Origin: Pelagerythrobacter aerophilus
GTDB taxonomy: Bacteria; Pseudomonadota; Alphaproteobacteria; Sphingomonadales; Sphingomonadaceae
NCBI RefSeq assembly: GCF_003581645.1
Contig: NZ_QXFK01000019.1
Span: 738,747-802,746 of the forward strand
Reading direction: 5' to 3'
Length of the DNA: 64,000 nt
A program made the position numbers and the translations under genes. Under the pieces are notes generated by a model, which did no database searches, was not told the DNA's origin, and saw only the letters and a program-made list of their open reading frames with translations. Of this stretch, positions 6,724 through 14,801 are shown in pieces. Every line of letters begins with the position of its first letter. Position 1 is the first letter of the stretch.

Positions 6724-7632
6724 GTGCGGGCGGTGGGCGAAGAACGGATCAATGGGCTTCGGGGCGGACTGGCCGAACTGGCGACGATAGCGAGCCTGCC
6801 GCCGGTAAGGAGCGCGATTCCGGAGCCGGTCGACGGCAAGCGGCGAAAGTTCCGCACAATCTGGATCAGCGACATCCATCTCGGTACCAAGGGCTGCAAC
6901 GCCGCGATGCTGATCGACTTTCTCGACAGCACCGACAGCGAGACCATGTACCTCGTCGGCGACATCATTGACGGCTGGCGGCTGAAGAAGAAGGTCTACT
7001 GGCCGGCGGAGCACAACGATGTGGTCTGGCGCATTCTCAAGCGCGCCAAGCGCGGGACGCGGATCGTCTACATCCCCGGCAATCACGACGAGATGCTCCG
7101 CCCGTTCTCGGGCATGAACTTCGGCGGGGTCGAGATCCGGCGCGCGGCCTTTCACGATACGGCCGACGGGCGCCGGCTGATGGTGCTCCACGGCGACGAG
7201 TTCGATGCGATCATGCTTGCGCACCGCTGGCTCGCGGTGGTGGGCGATGTCCTCTACCACCTGCTCATGGGGCTCAACCGATGGGTCAACCTCGTGCGCA
7301 AGGCGTTCGGACTGCCGTACTGGTCGCTGTCGAAAGTGGCCAAGCACAAGGTCAAGAACGCGGTCGAGTTCATCAGCCGCTATGAGGAGATTGTCGCCCG
7401 TGCCGCGGCCGAGCGGGGTGTGGACGGCGTCGTGTGCGGCCATATCCATACTGCCGAAATCCGCGCCTTCGACGGCATTGAATACTACAACGACGGCGAC
7501 TGGGTGGAAGGCTGCACCGCGCTGGTCGAGCATTTCGACGGGCGCATGGAGCTGCTCCACTGGCCCGAGGAAATGGCGCGGCGCGCGCAATATGACGTCG
7601 CGGCCTCACCTACGCGCAAGGCGGCTGCATGA
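6724..7632 (+). CDS. plcP: PlcP-like metallophosphoesterase (phospholipase C) / LpxH superfamily
   Basis: A 302-residue calcineurin-like phosphoesterase of the COG2908 group. Metal-binding motifs are ISDIHLGT near residue 48, GDIIDGW near 80, GNHDE near 119, HGDEFD near 158 and CGHIHTAE near 239. Databases often name such proteins UDP-2,3-diacylglucosamine diphosphatase, but the alphaproteobacterial PlcP enzymes that remove phospholipid head groups under phosphate starvation belong to the same group. The coupled GT4 gene (4-bp overlap) and the PhoB-box array upstream favour PlcP. In-frame starts are GTG at 6724 or 6733; the first 35 residues are poorly constrained. Confidence 0.75.
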   Translation: MRAVGEERINGLRGGLAELATIASLPPVRSAIPEPVDGKRRKFRTIWISDIHLGTKGCNAAMLIDFLDSTDSETMYLVGDIIDGWRLKKKVYWPAEHNDVVWRILKRAKRGTRIVYIPGNHDEMLRPFSGMNFGGVEIRRAAFHDTADGRRLMVLHGDEFDAIMLAHRWLAVVGDVLYHLLMGLNRWVNLVRKAFGLPYWSLSKVAKHKVKNAVEFISRYEEIVARAAAERGVDGVVCGHIHTAEIRAFDGIEYYNDGDWVEGCTALVEHFDGRMELLHWPEEMARRAQYDVAASPTRKAAA

Positions 7633-8705
7633 GCCGGATGGAGGTAGTCGTGCCCGAAGCGGACGCCGTGCGGCCCTATCCGCATCGGATCGCCATCGTC
7701 ACCGACGCCTGGGCGCCGCAGATGAACGGCGTGGTCCGCACCCTCGCGGCAACATGCGATGTCCTCCGCAGGCGCGGGCACGAGGTGGAGGTAATCTCGC
7801 CCGAAGGCTTCCGCTCGCTGCCATGCCCGACGTATCCCGACATTCGCCTGGCGATGCCGCTGCCCGGCGCGATCGGGCGGCGCCTTACGGCCCTGGCGCC
7901 CGACGCGATCCACGTCGCCACCGAAGGGCCGCTGGGCCTCGCCGCACGGCGGTTCTGTACGGTGCGCGGTATTCCCTTCACGACCGCCTACCACACGCAG
8001 TTTCCCGAATACGTCGCCCGGCGCACCGGCCTCTCGCCCGCGCTGTTCTGGCGCTACATTCGCTGGTTTCACGCGCCTTCGCGCCAAGTGCTGGTCGCGA
8101 CAGAGAGCATTCGCGAGGAACTGCGCGCGCACGGCCTGCGCCGCCTCCATCCCTGGAGTCGCGGGGTCGATCTGACCTGCTTCAATCGGGACGCGCCGGC
8201 ACCGCCCGAGTTCGACGACCTCCCGCGACCGATCCAGCTCTATGTCGGCCGCGTCGCGGTGGAGAAGAATCTCGAGGCGTTTCTGGGCGGCAGCTATCCG
8301 GGCAGCAAGGTCGTCGTTGGTGATGGCCCCGCCTTCGCCGAGCTCAGTGCAAAGTTTCCCGATGCCCATTTCCTCGGGCGCCGCAGCGGCCGTGCATTGG
8401 CGGGATGCTACGCCCATGCCGATGTCTTCGTCTTTCCCAGCCGGACCGATACCTTCGGACTGGTCATGATCGAGGCGCTCGCTTGCGGGACGCCGGTCGC
8501 TGCGTTTCCCGTGCCGGGGCCGCGCGACATCGTGACCGATCGAGTCGGTGCGCTGTCCGAAGATCTCGACCGGGCGATTGCCGGCGCCGTGTTCAGCGAC
8601 CGCGCAGACTGTGCCGAGCTGGGCGCACGCTATTCGTGGGATGCGGCGACCGATCAGTTCCTCGCCGGGCTCGCGGCCCTCGACGCGGAGCCGCTCGCCG
8701 CTTGA
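7629..8705 (+). CDS. GT4 glycosyltransferase, predicted diacylglycerol glycosyltransferase (Agt-like)
   Basis: A 358-residue GT-B enzyme of family 4. The N-terminal acceptor domain begins TDAWAPQMNGVVRTL, as in SqdX/PimB-like lipid glycosyltransferases, and contains YHTQFPEYV. The donor domain carries VGRVAVEKN and the E-x7-E region PSRTDTFGLVMIEALACGTPV. Its ATG overlaps the upstream phosphoesterase stop (ATGA), so the two are coupled. In phosphate-starved Alphaproteobacteria PlcP releases diacylglycerol and a glycosyltransferase converts it to glycolipid. That role is inferred from context; acceptor and sugar are not provable here. Confidence 0.8.
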   Translation: MSRMEVVVPEADAVRPYPHRIAIVTDAWAPQMNGVVRTLAATCDVLRRRGHEVEVISPEGFRSLPCPTYPDIRLAMPLPGAIGRRLTALAPDAIHVATEGPLGLAARRFCTVRGIPFTTAYHTQFPEYVARRTGLSPALFWRYIRWFHAPSRQVLVATESIREELRAHGLRRLHPWSRGVDLTCFNRDAPAPPEFDDLPRPIQLYVGRVAVEKNLEAFLGGSYPGSKVVVGDGPAFAELSAKFPDAHFLGRRSGRALAGCYAHADVFVFPSRTDTFGLVMIEALACGTPVAAFPVPGPRDIVTDRVGALSEDLDRAIAGAVFSDRADCAELGARYSWDAATDQFLAGLAALDAEPLAA

Positions 8706-8820
8706 GCTTCCCGATGGGGGAGGCCGAAAAGCTTGCCCTTGCATGACGCATCGCCTAAATCGCCTGTGCAACGGCCGCTCCGCGAGGGGCGGCCCTTATA
8801 TTTTCAGGACAGTTTCGATC

Positions 8821-9531
8821 ATGGCGCAACCCACCCCGCTGATGCCGCATGCGACCGCCACCTGGCTCGTCGACAACACTTCGCTCAGCTTCACGCAGAT
8901 CGCCGACTTCTGCGGCCTGCATATCCTCGAAGTCCAGGCGATGGCCGACGACCTCGCGGGCAGCAAGTACACCGGGCGTGATCCGATCCACTCGGGCGAG
9001 CTGACGCAGGAGGAAATCGAGCGCGGTCAGGCCGATCCGAGCTATGCGCTCAAGATGCAGCGCGCGCCGGTCGAAGTGACGCGGACCAAGGGCCCGCGCT
9101 ACACCCCGGTGTCCAAGCGGCAGGACAAGCCCGACGGTATCGCCTGGATCCTGCGCAACCATCCGGAGATTTCGGATGCGCAGATTTCCAAGCTGATCGG
9201 CACCACGCGCAACACGATCGCGGCGATTCGCGAGCGCAGCCACTGGAACATCCAGAACATCCAGGCGAAGGATCCGGTGACGCTCGGCCTGTGCTCGCAG
9301 CGCGAGCTCGACGCGGTTGTTGCCAAGGCGGCGAAGAAGGCCGGCGCCGACGGTGAAGCGCCAGTACCAGCGGCCGACTCGGGCACGGATCGCGAGAAGC
9401 TGATCGCCGAACTGCGTGCCGAGCGCGAGGCGAACGAGAAGGCCGCTGCCGAAGCCGCCCAGGAAGCCGAAGCCGCTGCCTGGCTCGAAGCCCGCCGCGC
9501 CGCGGAGAACGAGGGCGACGAACAGCTCTGA
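8821..9531 (+). CDS. trcR: DUF1013 cell-cycle transcriptional regulator TrcR
   Basis: 236 residues, colinear with the DUF1013/TrcR family of Alphaproteobacteria, DNA- and polymerase-associated regulators linked to the cell cycle in Caulobacter. The N-terminus (MPHATATWLVDNTSLSFTQI) and the central HTH-like block PEISDAQISKLIGTTRNTI are diagnostic. The last 60 residues are an Ala/Glu-rich coiled coil typical of the sphingomonad forms. The ATG at 8821 is chosen because homologues begin there, although the frame stays open upstream. Monocistronic. Confidence 0.9.
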   Translation: MAQPTPLMPHATATWLVDNTSLSFTQIADFCGLHILEVQAMADDLAGSKYTGRDPIHSGELTQEEIERGQADPSYALKMQRAPVEVTRTKGPRYTPVSKRQDKPDGIAWILRNHPEISDAQISKLIGTTRNTIAAIRERSHWNIQNIQAKDPVTLGLCSQRELDAVVAKAAKKAGADGEAPVPAADSGTDREKLIAELRAEREANEKAAAEAAQEAEAAAWLEARRAAENEGDEQL

Positions 9532-9579
9532 AGCCGCCGGCCTCGCTGACGCGGGGAGCGCTCTTCCTCTCCTCTCGCG

Positions 9580-9599
9580 ATCCCGGCTTTCGCCGGGAT
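9580..9599. repeat. REP-like hairpin element / terminator-like stem
   Basis: An 8-bp stem (ATCCCGGC / GCCGGGAT) with a TTTC loop, followed by GACGG, 48 bp after trcR. The motif resembles the dispersed intergenic palindromes common in Alphaproteobacteria. It may also stop trcR transcription, though no T-run follows. Confidence 0.5.
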
Positions 9600-9691
9600 G
9601 ACGGCGTGCGTGTGTCCGCACCGTCCCTGCCGGCTGGACCGGTGTCAGAAAGTCCTTGCCCTCGCGCACGGTCTCGCGCATCCATGTTGAC

Positions 9692-11362
9692 ATGGATGTC
9701 AGTAAGGCGCCTTATCAGCATGCCGCCCCGTGGGACACGCCGTTCGAGCCGGTAACGCTCCCCGATCTCTTCGCGCGCGCGGCAGAGCGGCGGCCCGATG
9801 CACCGCTGGTCGACTTCCTCGGGCGGATCTATTCCTACCGGGCGCTTTATGGGGAAGCGCGGCGCTTTGCGGCTGGCCTGCAGGAATTGGGCATTGCCCG
9901 TGGCGACCGGGTAGGGCTGTTCCTGCCCAACGTGCCCATTTACGTCTCCGCCTATTACGGCGCGATGATGGCTGGGGCGGTGGTGGTGAACTTCTCGCCG
10001 CTCTACACCGTCGAAGAGCTCAACCAGCAGGTCGAGGATTCGGGCGCCCGAATCCTCGTCACGATCGACGCCGCAAGCCTGCTGCCGACGGCGCTGGAAG
10101 TGCTCGATCGCTCTCCGCTCGAAACGCTGGTCGTCGGCCGCCTGGGGGCGATGCTGACGCCGCTGAAGCGGATCGCGCTCAAGCTGCTGGGCCGCAAGAG
10201 CATCGCGGCCATCCCGGCGCGGACGGATGTCCGCGAGTGGAGCGGCATGCTGCCCAAGGGCGAGCCTGCGCCCGTCGCGCTCTCGCCCGCCGATTTGGCG
10301 CTGCTGCAGTACACCGGCGGCACGACGGGCCGGCCCAAGGGCGCCATGCTCACCCATGCTAATCTGGCGGTCAATGCGATGCAGGTCGACGCGATCGATC
10401 CGTTCGACCGCGACGAGCCGGACGTGATCATGGGCGCGCTGCCGCTGTTCCACGTCTTCGCCAACACCTGCGTGCTCAACCGCACGGTCGCGAAAGGCGC
10501 TTGCATCGCCATGGTACCGCGGTTCGATGCGAAGCAGGTGCTGCAGACGATCGAGCGCACCCGCGTCACCGCCTTTCCCGGCGTGCCGACGATGTTCCAG
10601 GCGCTGCTCGACCATCCGCGGATCGGCCGGACCGATTTCTCCTCGCTCAAGGTGTCTATCTCGGGCGGGGCGCCGCTGCCTGCGCCGGTGCGCGAAAAAT
10701 TCGAGGCGGCGAGCGGCGCGCGGCTGGTGGAAGGCTACGGACTGACCGAGAGCGCGGGCGTGGTCTCGACCAATCCCTACACCGGGCTGCGCAAGCCGGG
10801 CACGATCGGGCAGGTCATCCCGCAGACCCGCGTGATGCTGCTCGACAAGGAAGATCCCACCAGGCCCGCACCGGACGGGGAACCCGGGGAGCTGGTCATC
10901 GCCGGGCCGCAGATCATGCAGGGCTACTGGAACCGCCCCGATGCCGCGACGAACGCCTTTGCCGATCTGGGCGGCACGCGCTGGCTGCGCACCGGCGACG
11001 TTGCCGAGATCGACGAGGACGGCTTCATCACCATCGTCGACCGGATCAAGGACATGATCGCCGTCGGCGGGTTCAAGGTCTTCCCAAGCCAGGTCGAAGC
11101 CGTGCTGCTCGAGCATGCGGCGGTCAAGGAAGCGCTCGTGATCGGGGTGCCCGACGCCTATCGCGGAGAGATGCCGCAGGCTTACGTGACCCTGGCCGAG
11201 GGCGCCGAAGCGACCGCGGCCGAGCTCCAGACCTGGCTCAATGCCCGCGTGGGGAAGCACGAGCGCGTCTCCGGCGTCGTCATCCGCGAGGAACTGCCCA
11301 AGACGATGATCGGCAAGCTCGACCGCAAGGCCTTGCGCGCCGAGGTGCTGGTGGACGCGTAG
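9692..11362 (+). CDS. fadD: Long-chain fatty-acid-CoA ligase
   Basis: A 556-residue AMP-forming acyl-CoA synthetase that activates fatty acids with ATP and CoA. Seen motifs: the AMP-binding P-loop YTGGTTGRPKGAM near residue 210, the YGLTES motif near 350, the RTGDVAEIDEDGF hinge near 435 and the C-terminal catalytic lysine region PKTMIGKLDRKALR. Length and motif order fit the FadD/PimA class. The ATG at 9692 is used; a TTG at 9656 is in frame. It is convergent with the bactofilin gene across a hairpin. Confidence 0.9.
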   Translation: MDVSKAPYQHAAPWDTPFEPVTLPDLFARAAERRPDAPLVDFLGRIYSYRALYGEARRFAAGLQELGIARGDRVGLFLPNVPIYVSAYYGAMMAGAVVVNFSPLYTVEELNQQVEDSGARILVTIDAASLLPTALEVLDRSPLETLVVGRLGAMLTPLKRIALKLLGRKSIAAIPARTDVREWSGMLPKGEPAPVALSPADLALLQYTGGTTGRPKGAMLTHANLAVNAMQVDAIDPFDRDEPDVIMGALPLFHVFANTCVLNRTVAKGACIAMVPRFDAKQVLQTIERTRVTAFPGVPTMFQALLDHPRIGRTDFSSLKVSISGGAPLPAPVREKFEAASGARLVEGYGLTESAGVVSTNPYTGLRKPGTIGQVIPQTRVMLLDKEDPTRPAPDGEPGELVIAGPQIMQGYWNRPDAATNAFADLGGTRWLRTGDVAEIDEDGFITIVDRIKDMIAVGGFKVFPSQVEAVLLEHAAVKEALVIGVPDAYRGEMPQAYVTLAEGAEATAAELQTWLNARVGKHERVSGVVIREELPKTMIGKLDRKALRAEVLVDA

Positions 11363-11367
11363 CGGCG

Positions 11368-11386
11368 CTTCGGGCTTAGCCCGAGG
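11368..11386. terminator. Bidirectional hairpin between convergent genes
   Basis: The stem CTTCGGGC / GCCCGAGG (one G-T pair) with a TTA loop fills the 25-bp gap between the acyl-CoA ligase and bactofilin stops. The position suits termination of both transcripts. Confidence 0.5.
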
Positions 11387-11387
11387 C

Positions 11388-11849
11388 TCAGGTCGCCAGC
11401 GTCAGCTTCGGTTCGCCGTCATCACTCGCTGGGACCGGCGCGGCCGGCTTGTCGGCCCCGCGCTGGTTGGGCGCACGGTGGGCGAAGCGGCCTTCGACCT
11501 GGGCGCCCTGCTCGATGGTCAGAGCGTCGTAGTTCACGTCGCCTTCGACCCGAGCCGACTTCAATACGACGAGGTGACGCGCGGTGATCGAGCCGGAGAT
11601 CCGGCCGGCGAGGCGCGCCGTCTCGGCACTGATCGCGCCTTCGATCACGCTCGTTTCGCCCTGGACGAGCGAATCGCAAGCGATGTCGCCCTCGATGCGG
11701 CCGTCGACGTGAAGCTCGGTGGAGGCGGACACGTCGCCCTTGATGGTGACGTCGGCTCCGATCACGGAGAACGTCGAACTGGAAGGTGCGGGGGGCCTAG
11801 CCATTGGAATCGCTCCCGCCGACTCGGGCTCTGGCTTCTTTGAGAACAT
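11388..11849 (-). CDS. Bactofilin-family polymer-forming cytoskeletal protein
   Basis: 153 residues. A short N-terminal tail (MFSKKPEPE, then Pro-rich) is followed by the right-handed beta-helical bactofilin core (about 28-125), with repeated short strands such as VTIKGDVSA, LHVDGRIEGDI and ARVEGDVNYDALTIEQGAQVEGRF, then a disordered tail. Bactofilins self-assemble without nucleotide and localise cell-wall enzymes. Its start lies 53 bp inside the upstream M23 peptidase gene, as in other bactofilin-M23 pairs (Caulobacter BacA/LdpA, Helicobacter CcmA/Csd1), so joint action on the wall is likely. Confidence 0.92.
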   Translation of the reverse strand: MFSKKPEPESAGAIPMARPPAPSSSTFSVIGADVTIKGDVSASTELHVDGRIEGDIACDSLVQGETSVIEGAISAETARLAGRISGSITARHLVVLKSARVEGDVNYDALTIEQGAQVEGRFAHRAPNQRGADKPAAPVPASDDGEPKLTLAT

Positions 11850-12957
11850 CGGGCGCTGTCTCCAGGAAGGGCCGCGGATTGACCGCGCGGCCGTTGATGC
11901 GGACTTCGAAGTGGAGGTGCGGGCCGGTCGAGCGGCCGGTGCTGCCGATCGCGCCGATCACGTGTCCAGCGTCGACCTGCTGGCCCACTTTGGCGGAAAA
12001 CTTCGACATATGGGCGTAGCGGGTGGTCAGGCCGTTGCCGTGAGTGATCTCGACCACGTTGCCGTAGCCCGACTTGCGACCGACGAAGCTGACGCGGCCT
12101 TCCGCCGCGGCGAAGATCGGCGCGCCGACCGGACCGCGGAAATCGAGGCCCTTGTGCATCGCGCCGTGGCCCGTGAACGGGTCGCGGCGATAGCCGAAGC
12201 CGGACGAAATGTACTTGAGATTGGCAGGCTCGAACTGCGGAATGCCGTCGAGACCCTGCTCGAGCGCGGCCATCTGCGCGAGGCTGAGGCCGAGGCGCTC
12301 GAAACGCGGATCGACTTTGCCGTCGGCGCCGGTCGCGAGCAGTTCGAGCGGACCACCCATTGCGTCCTGCTGGGCCGAGCGCAGGATCGTGGACGGATCG
12401 AGACCAAGCGTGCGCATTGCCGTTGCCGCGCGTTCGGCGCGGTGGTCGGCAAAGCGGGTCATTTTCTCGACCAGCGCGAGCTGGCGCGCCTCGATCTCGG
12501 CCAGCGACCGCGCTTCGGGGAAGACCGCGCTGACCTTGGCGACGGTTTCCGCCGCTTCGCCGGTGGAATCGCTGACCGGTGCCTGCCCCTTGATGTCGTC
12601 GGGCAGCATCTCGGCCATTTCCTCGAGCACCGTCTGGCGTTGTTCGAGATCCTTCGCGACGGAGGTAAGATCGTCGCCATAGGCGTCGAGCCGCTCTTCC
12701 GATGTCGCGACTCGCGCTTCGCGTTCGAGCAGCGACATGCGGTCGGCTTCAGCGCGGAACTGGCTCCAGCCCATGATCGCGAGGCTGACCATCCACGCGA
12801 CGAGCGCCGCCGAGGCGATCCCTGCGGCGGTCATCTGCACGCGCGATGAAATCCGAATGAAACGGACCTGTCCCTGGGATCGCATGAAGAATTCACGATC
12901 CGGGAACCAAGCCCGAAGGCGGTCCACCCATCCGCCTACGGTTGAGCTAGTCACCAA
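11797..12957 (-). CDS. M23-family peptidoglycan metallopeptidase
   Basis: 386 residues with one N-terminal membrane segment (about 43-65, IASAALVAWMVSLAIMGW), a periplasmic coiled coil (about 70-190) and a C-terminal LytM/M23 domain (about 255-370). Zinc and catalytic motifs are intact: MHKGLDFRGP and HLHFEVRINGRAVNP, so it should be an active endopeptidase cutting peptide crosslinks. Start is TTG at 12957 or GTG at 12954, with AGGGG nearby. It overlaps the bactofilin gene by 53 bp. The upstream region has a cluster of GANTC sites and a CtrA-like motif, hinting at cell-cycle control. Confidence 0.92.
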   Translation of the reverse strand: MVTSSTVGGWVDRLRAWFPDREFFMRSQGQVRFIRISSRVQMTAAGIASAALVAWMVSLAIMGWSQFRAEADRMSLLEREARVATSEERLDAYGDDLTSVAKDLEQRQTVLEEMAEMLPDDIKGQAPVSDSTGEAAETVAKVSAVFPEARSLAEIEARQLALVEKMTRFADHRAERAATAMRTLGLDPSTILRSAQQDAMGGPLELLATGADGKVDPRFERLGLSLAQMAALEQGLDGIPQFEPANLKYISSGFGYRRDPFTGHGAMHKGLDFRGPVGAPIFAAAEGRVSFVGRKSGYGNVVEITHGNGLTTRYAHMSKFSAKVGQQVDAGHVIGAIGSTGRSTGPHLHFEVRINGRAVNPRPFLETAPDVLKEARARVGGSDSNG

Positions 12958-13022
12958 AATTACGACCCCTATGCCGTCCTTTTATTCTGGCGGGGCCGCT
13001 AGCATGGGAGGGGCCTCGGGTC

Positions 13023-13138
13023 GAATCGTGAAATAAAGTAAAAGGGCGAATCGAACGACTCACACGCTGAATCGTTTCCAGGTTACGAAATTAACCCAAG
13101 TTCTTCGCAAATGGCTTCACCCGGTCGTGGAGCGAATC
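13023..13138 (-). promoter_or_regulatory. GANTC cluster and CtrA-like motif upstream of the M23/bactofilin pair
   Basis: Five GANTC sequences (13023, 13048, 13057, 13069, 13134) fall in 116 bp, where about 0.5 is expected by chance. A TTAA-N7-TCTT sequence at 13091-13105 matches the CtrA pattern TTAA-N7-TTAA at seven of eight positions. GANTC is the CcrM methylation site in Alphaproteobacteria. The 265-bp gap to nadD contains no gene. Which of the two divergent genes is controlled cannot be told. Confidence 0.5.
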
Positions 13139-13222
13139 CGCGCCTGACAGACCTGGCCACCACTGCTAGGCCGCGGCAATGGGCTTGATCACACGCGGCC
13201 GCCTGAGGCCGATCTCCCCCTG

Positions 13223-13891
13223 ATGCGTGCACGCCGGATCGGTCTGCTTGGCGGCAGCTTCAATCCCGCGCATGGCGGGCACCGCCGGATATCGCTCTTC
13301 GCCGCCGAGACGCTCGGGCTGGACGAAGTCTGGTGGCTCGTCTCGCCGGGCAATCCGCTCAAGCCGAGGGCCGGCATGGCTCCGCTCGCTGCGCGAGTGA
13401 AGTCGGCGATCCGCCAGGCGCGCCGCGCGCCGATCCGCGTCACCGCAATCGAGCGCGAACTCGGCACCCGGTACACGGTGGATACGCTGCGGGCGCTGAT
13501 CCGGCGCTATCCGGACCGCGAGTTCGTGTGGCTCATGGGGGCGGACAATCTCGCGCAGTTCCACCAGTGGAAGGATTGGCGCGGCATAGCGCGTGCGATG
13601 CCGATTGCGGTGATCGCGCGGCCCGGCTATGATGGCGCGGCCTTCGCAAGCCCCGCGATGGCATGGCTGCGCCGACATCGGGTCGAAGCTGCCGAGTTCA
13701 GGAACAGGGGCGACTGGAGTGCGCCGAGCCTGGTGACATTGCGTTTCGATCCGGATCCCCGATCGGCCACGGCCATCCGCCGTGCCGACCCCGAGTGGGC
13801 CGGGCGCTACTCGCAGGTTCCGCCGCGCGATCAGCTTACATTCCGCCGAATAGTCCCCATATCCCGGGGGGAGCGCGTGCAGGCGCCATGA
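13223..13891 (+). CDS. nadD: Nicotinate-nucleotide adenylyltransferase NadD
   Basis: 222 residues. Joins nicotinate mononucleotide and ATP to deaminated NAD in the cytoplasm. Shows the nucleotidyltransferase signature GLLGGSFNPAHGGHR at the N-terminus, GADNLAQFHQWKDW in the middle and SATAIRR near the C-terminus (the usual ISSTxIR). First gene of the nadD-rsfS-rlmH block conserved in Alphaproteobacteria. Confidence 0.94.
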   Translation: MRARRIGLLGGSFNPAHGGHRRISLFAAETLGLDEVWWLVSPGNPLKPRAGMAPLAARVKSAIRQARRAPIRVTAIERELGTRYTVDTLRALIRRYPDREFVWLMGADNLAQFHQWKDWRGIARAMPIAVIARPGYDGAAFASPAMAWLRRHRVEAAEFRNRGDWSAPSLVTLRFDPDPRSATAIRRADPEWAGRYSQVPPRDQLTFRRIVPISRGERVQAP

Positions 13892-13948
13892 TGCGCATCG
13901 CCGCCCTCGCATTTTCTCTCGCAACCGTCAGGAGCGCAACAACCGCCT

Positions 13949-14362
13949 ATGAACCAGGCGCAAACATCCATGCCCGAGCACGATTCGCAGCACCCGCCGG
14001 CGATTGAAGCCGAGCCGGGCTCGCTTCACGCGCTCGTCCTCGCGCAACTGGAGGACGACCAGGCGCAGGACGTCGTGTCGATCCCGCTCGCGGGCAAGTC
14101 GAGCATTGCCGATCACATGGTCATCGCCTCGGGCCGTTCGACCCGTCAGGTGGCCGCGATCGCGCAGAAGCTCGCCGAAAGGGTCAAGCAGGAAGGCCAT
14201 GGGCCGGTGCGGCTCGAAGGCTTGCCCCAGGCCGACTGGGTGCTGATCGACGCCGGCGACGTCGTCGTCCACCTGTTCCGCCCGGAAGTCCGCAGCTTCT
14301 ACAACCTGGAACGCATGTGGGCCTTCGGCGACGCTCCACCCGTGGCCGCCGGAACCGCCTGA
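13949..14362 (+). CDS. rsfS: Ribosomal silencing factor RsfS
   Basis: 137 residues. Binds ribosomal protein uL14 and blocks subunit joining when nutrients are scarce. The DUF143 core covers about 25-125, with DDQAQDVVSIPLAGKSSIADHMVIASG and the acceptor-like ADWVLIDAGDVVVHLFRPEVRSFYNLERMW ending, both typical. It sits between nadD and rlmH, the usual context. The N-terminal 20 residues are a variable extension, so a later start is possible. Confidence 0.93.
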   Translation: MNQAQTSMPEHDSQHPPAIEAEPGSLHALVLAQLEDDQAQDVVSIPLAGKSSIADHMVIASGRSTRQVAAIAQKLAERVKQEGHGPVRLEGLPQADWVLIDAGDVVVHLFRPEVRSFYNLERMWAFGDAPPVAAGTA

Positions 14363-14374
14363 GGCCGACAAAAC

Positions 14375-14797
14375 ATGCTTCTGCATGTCGTTGCGCGCGG
14401 CAAGATCGGGCGCTCGCCCGAGGCCGAACTGGTCGCGCGTTACGAGAAGCGGCTGACCTGGCCATTCAAGTCCACCGAACTGCCTGAGACCGGGGGCAAA
14501 GTGCCCGATCCGCAGGCGCCGGCGCGCACCGTGCTTCTCGACGAGCGCGGCAAGCAGCTCTCCTCCGAAGATTTTGCCGCGCTGCTCGGCCGCTGGCGCG
14601 ACGAGGGCGTGCGCGAGGCGCGCTTCGTGCTTGGCGCCGCCGATGGCCATTCGGCGGAGGAACGCGCGGAGGCGGACCTTCTGCTCGCGTTCGGCAATGC
14701 GACCTGGCCGCACCTGCTCGCGCGCGCCATGCTGCTGGAACAGCTCTACCGCGCCACTACGATTCTTGCCGGACACCCCTACCATCGGGCAGGGTAG
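14375..14797 (+). CDS. rlmH: 23S rRNA pseudouridine(1915)-N3-methyltransferase RlmH
   Basis: 140 residues, the usual SPOUT-methyltransferase length. Methylates pseudouridine 1915 in helix 69 of 23S rRNA using SAM. Seen: LDERGKQLSSEDFA, the knot region FVLGAADGHS, and the C-terminal LLEQLYRATTILAGHPYHR. It starts 12 bp after rsfS and is followed 4 bp later by the EnvC-like gene, so they are probably one transcript. Confidence 0.95.
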   Translation: MLLHVVARGKIGRSPEAELVARYEKRLTWPFKSTELPETGGKVPDPQAPARTVLLDERGKQLSSEDFAALLGRWRDEGVREARFVLGAADGHSAEERAEADLLLAFGNATWPHLLARAMLLEQLYRATTILAGHPYHRAG

Positions 14798-14801
14798 CGC
14801 A

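Noticed and set aside
6724..7632. LpxH as primary name
   Set aside because: The superfamily fits, but the coupled GT4 gene and PhoB-box array point to PlcP.
9050..11260. 736-residue minus-strand ORF
   Set aside because: Antisense to trcR and the acyl-CoA ligase; Arg/His/Asp-rich composition typical of GC-rich shadows, no family motifs.
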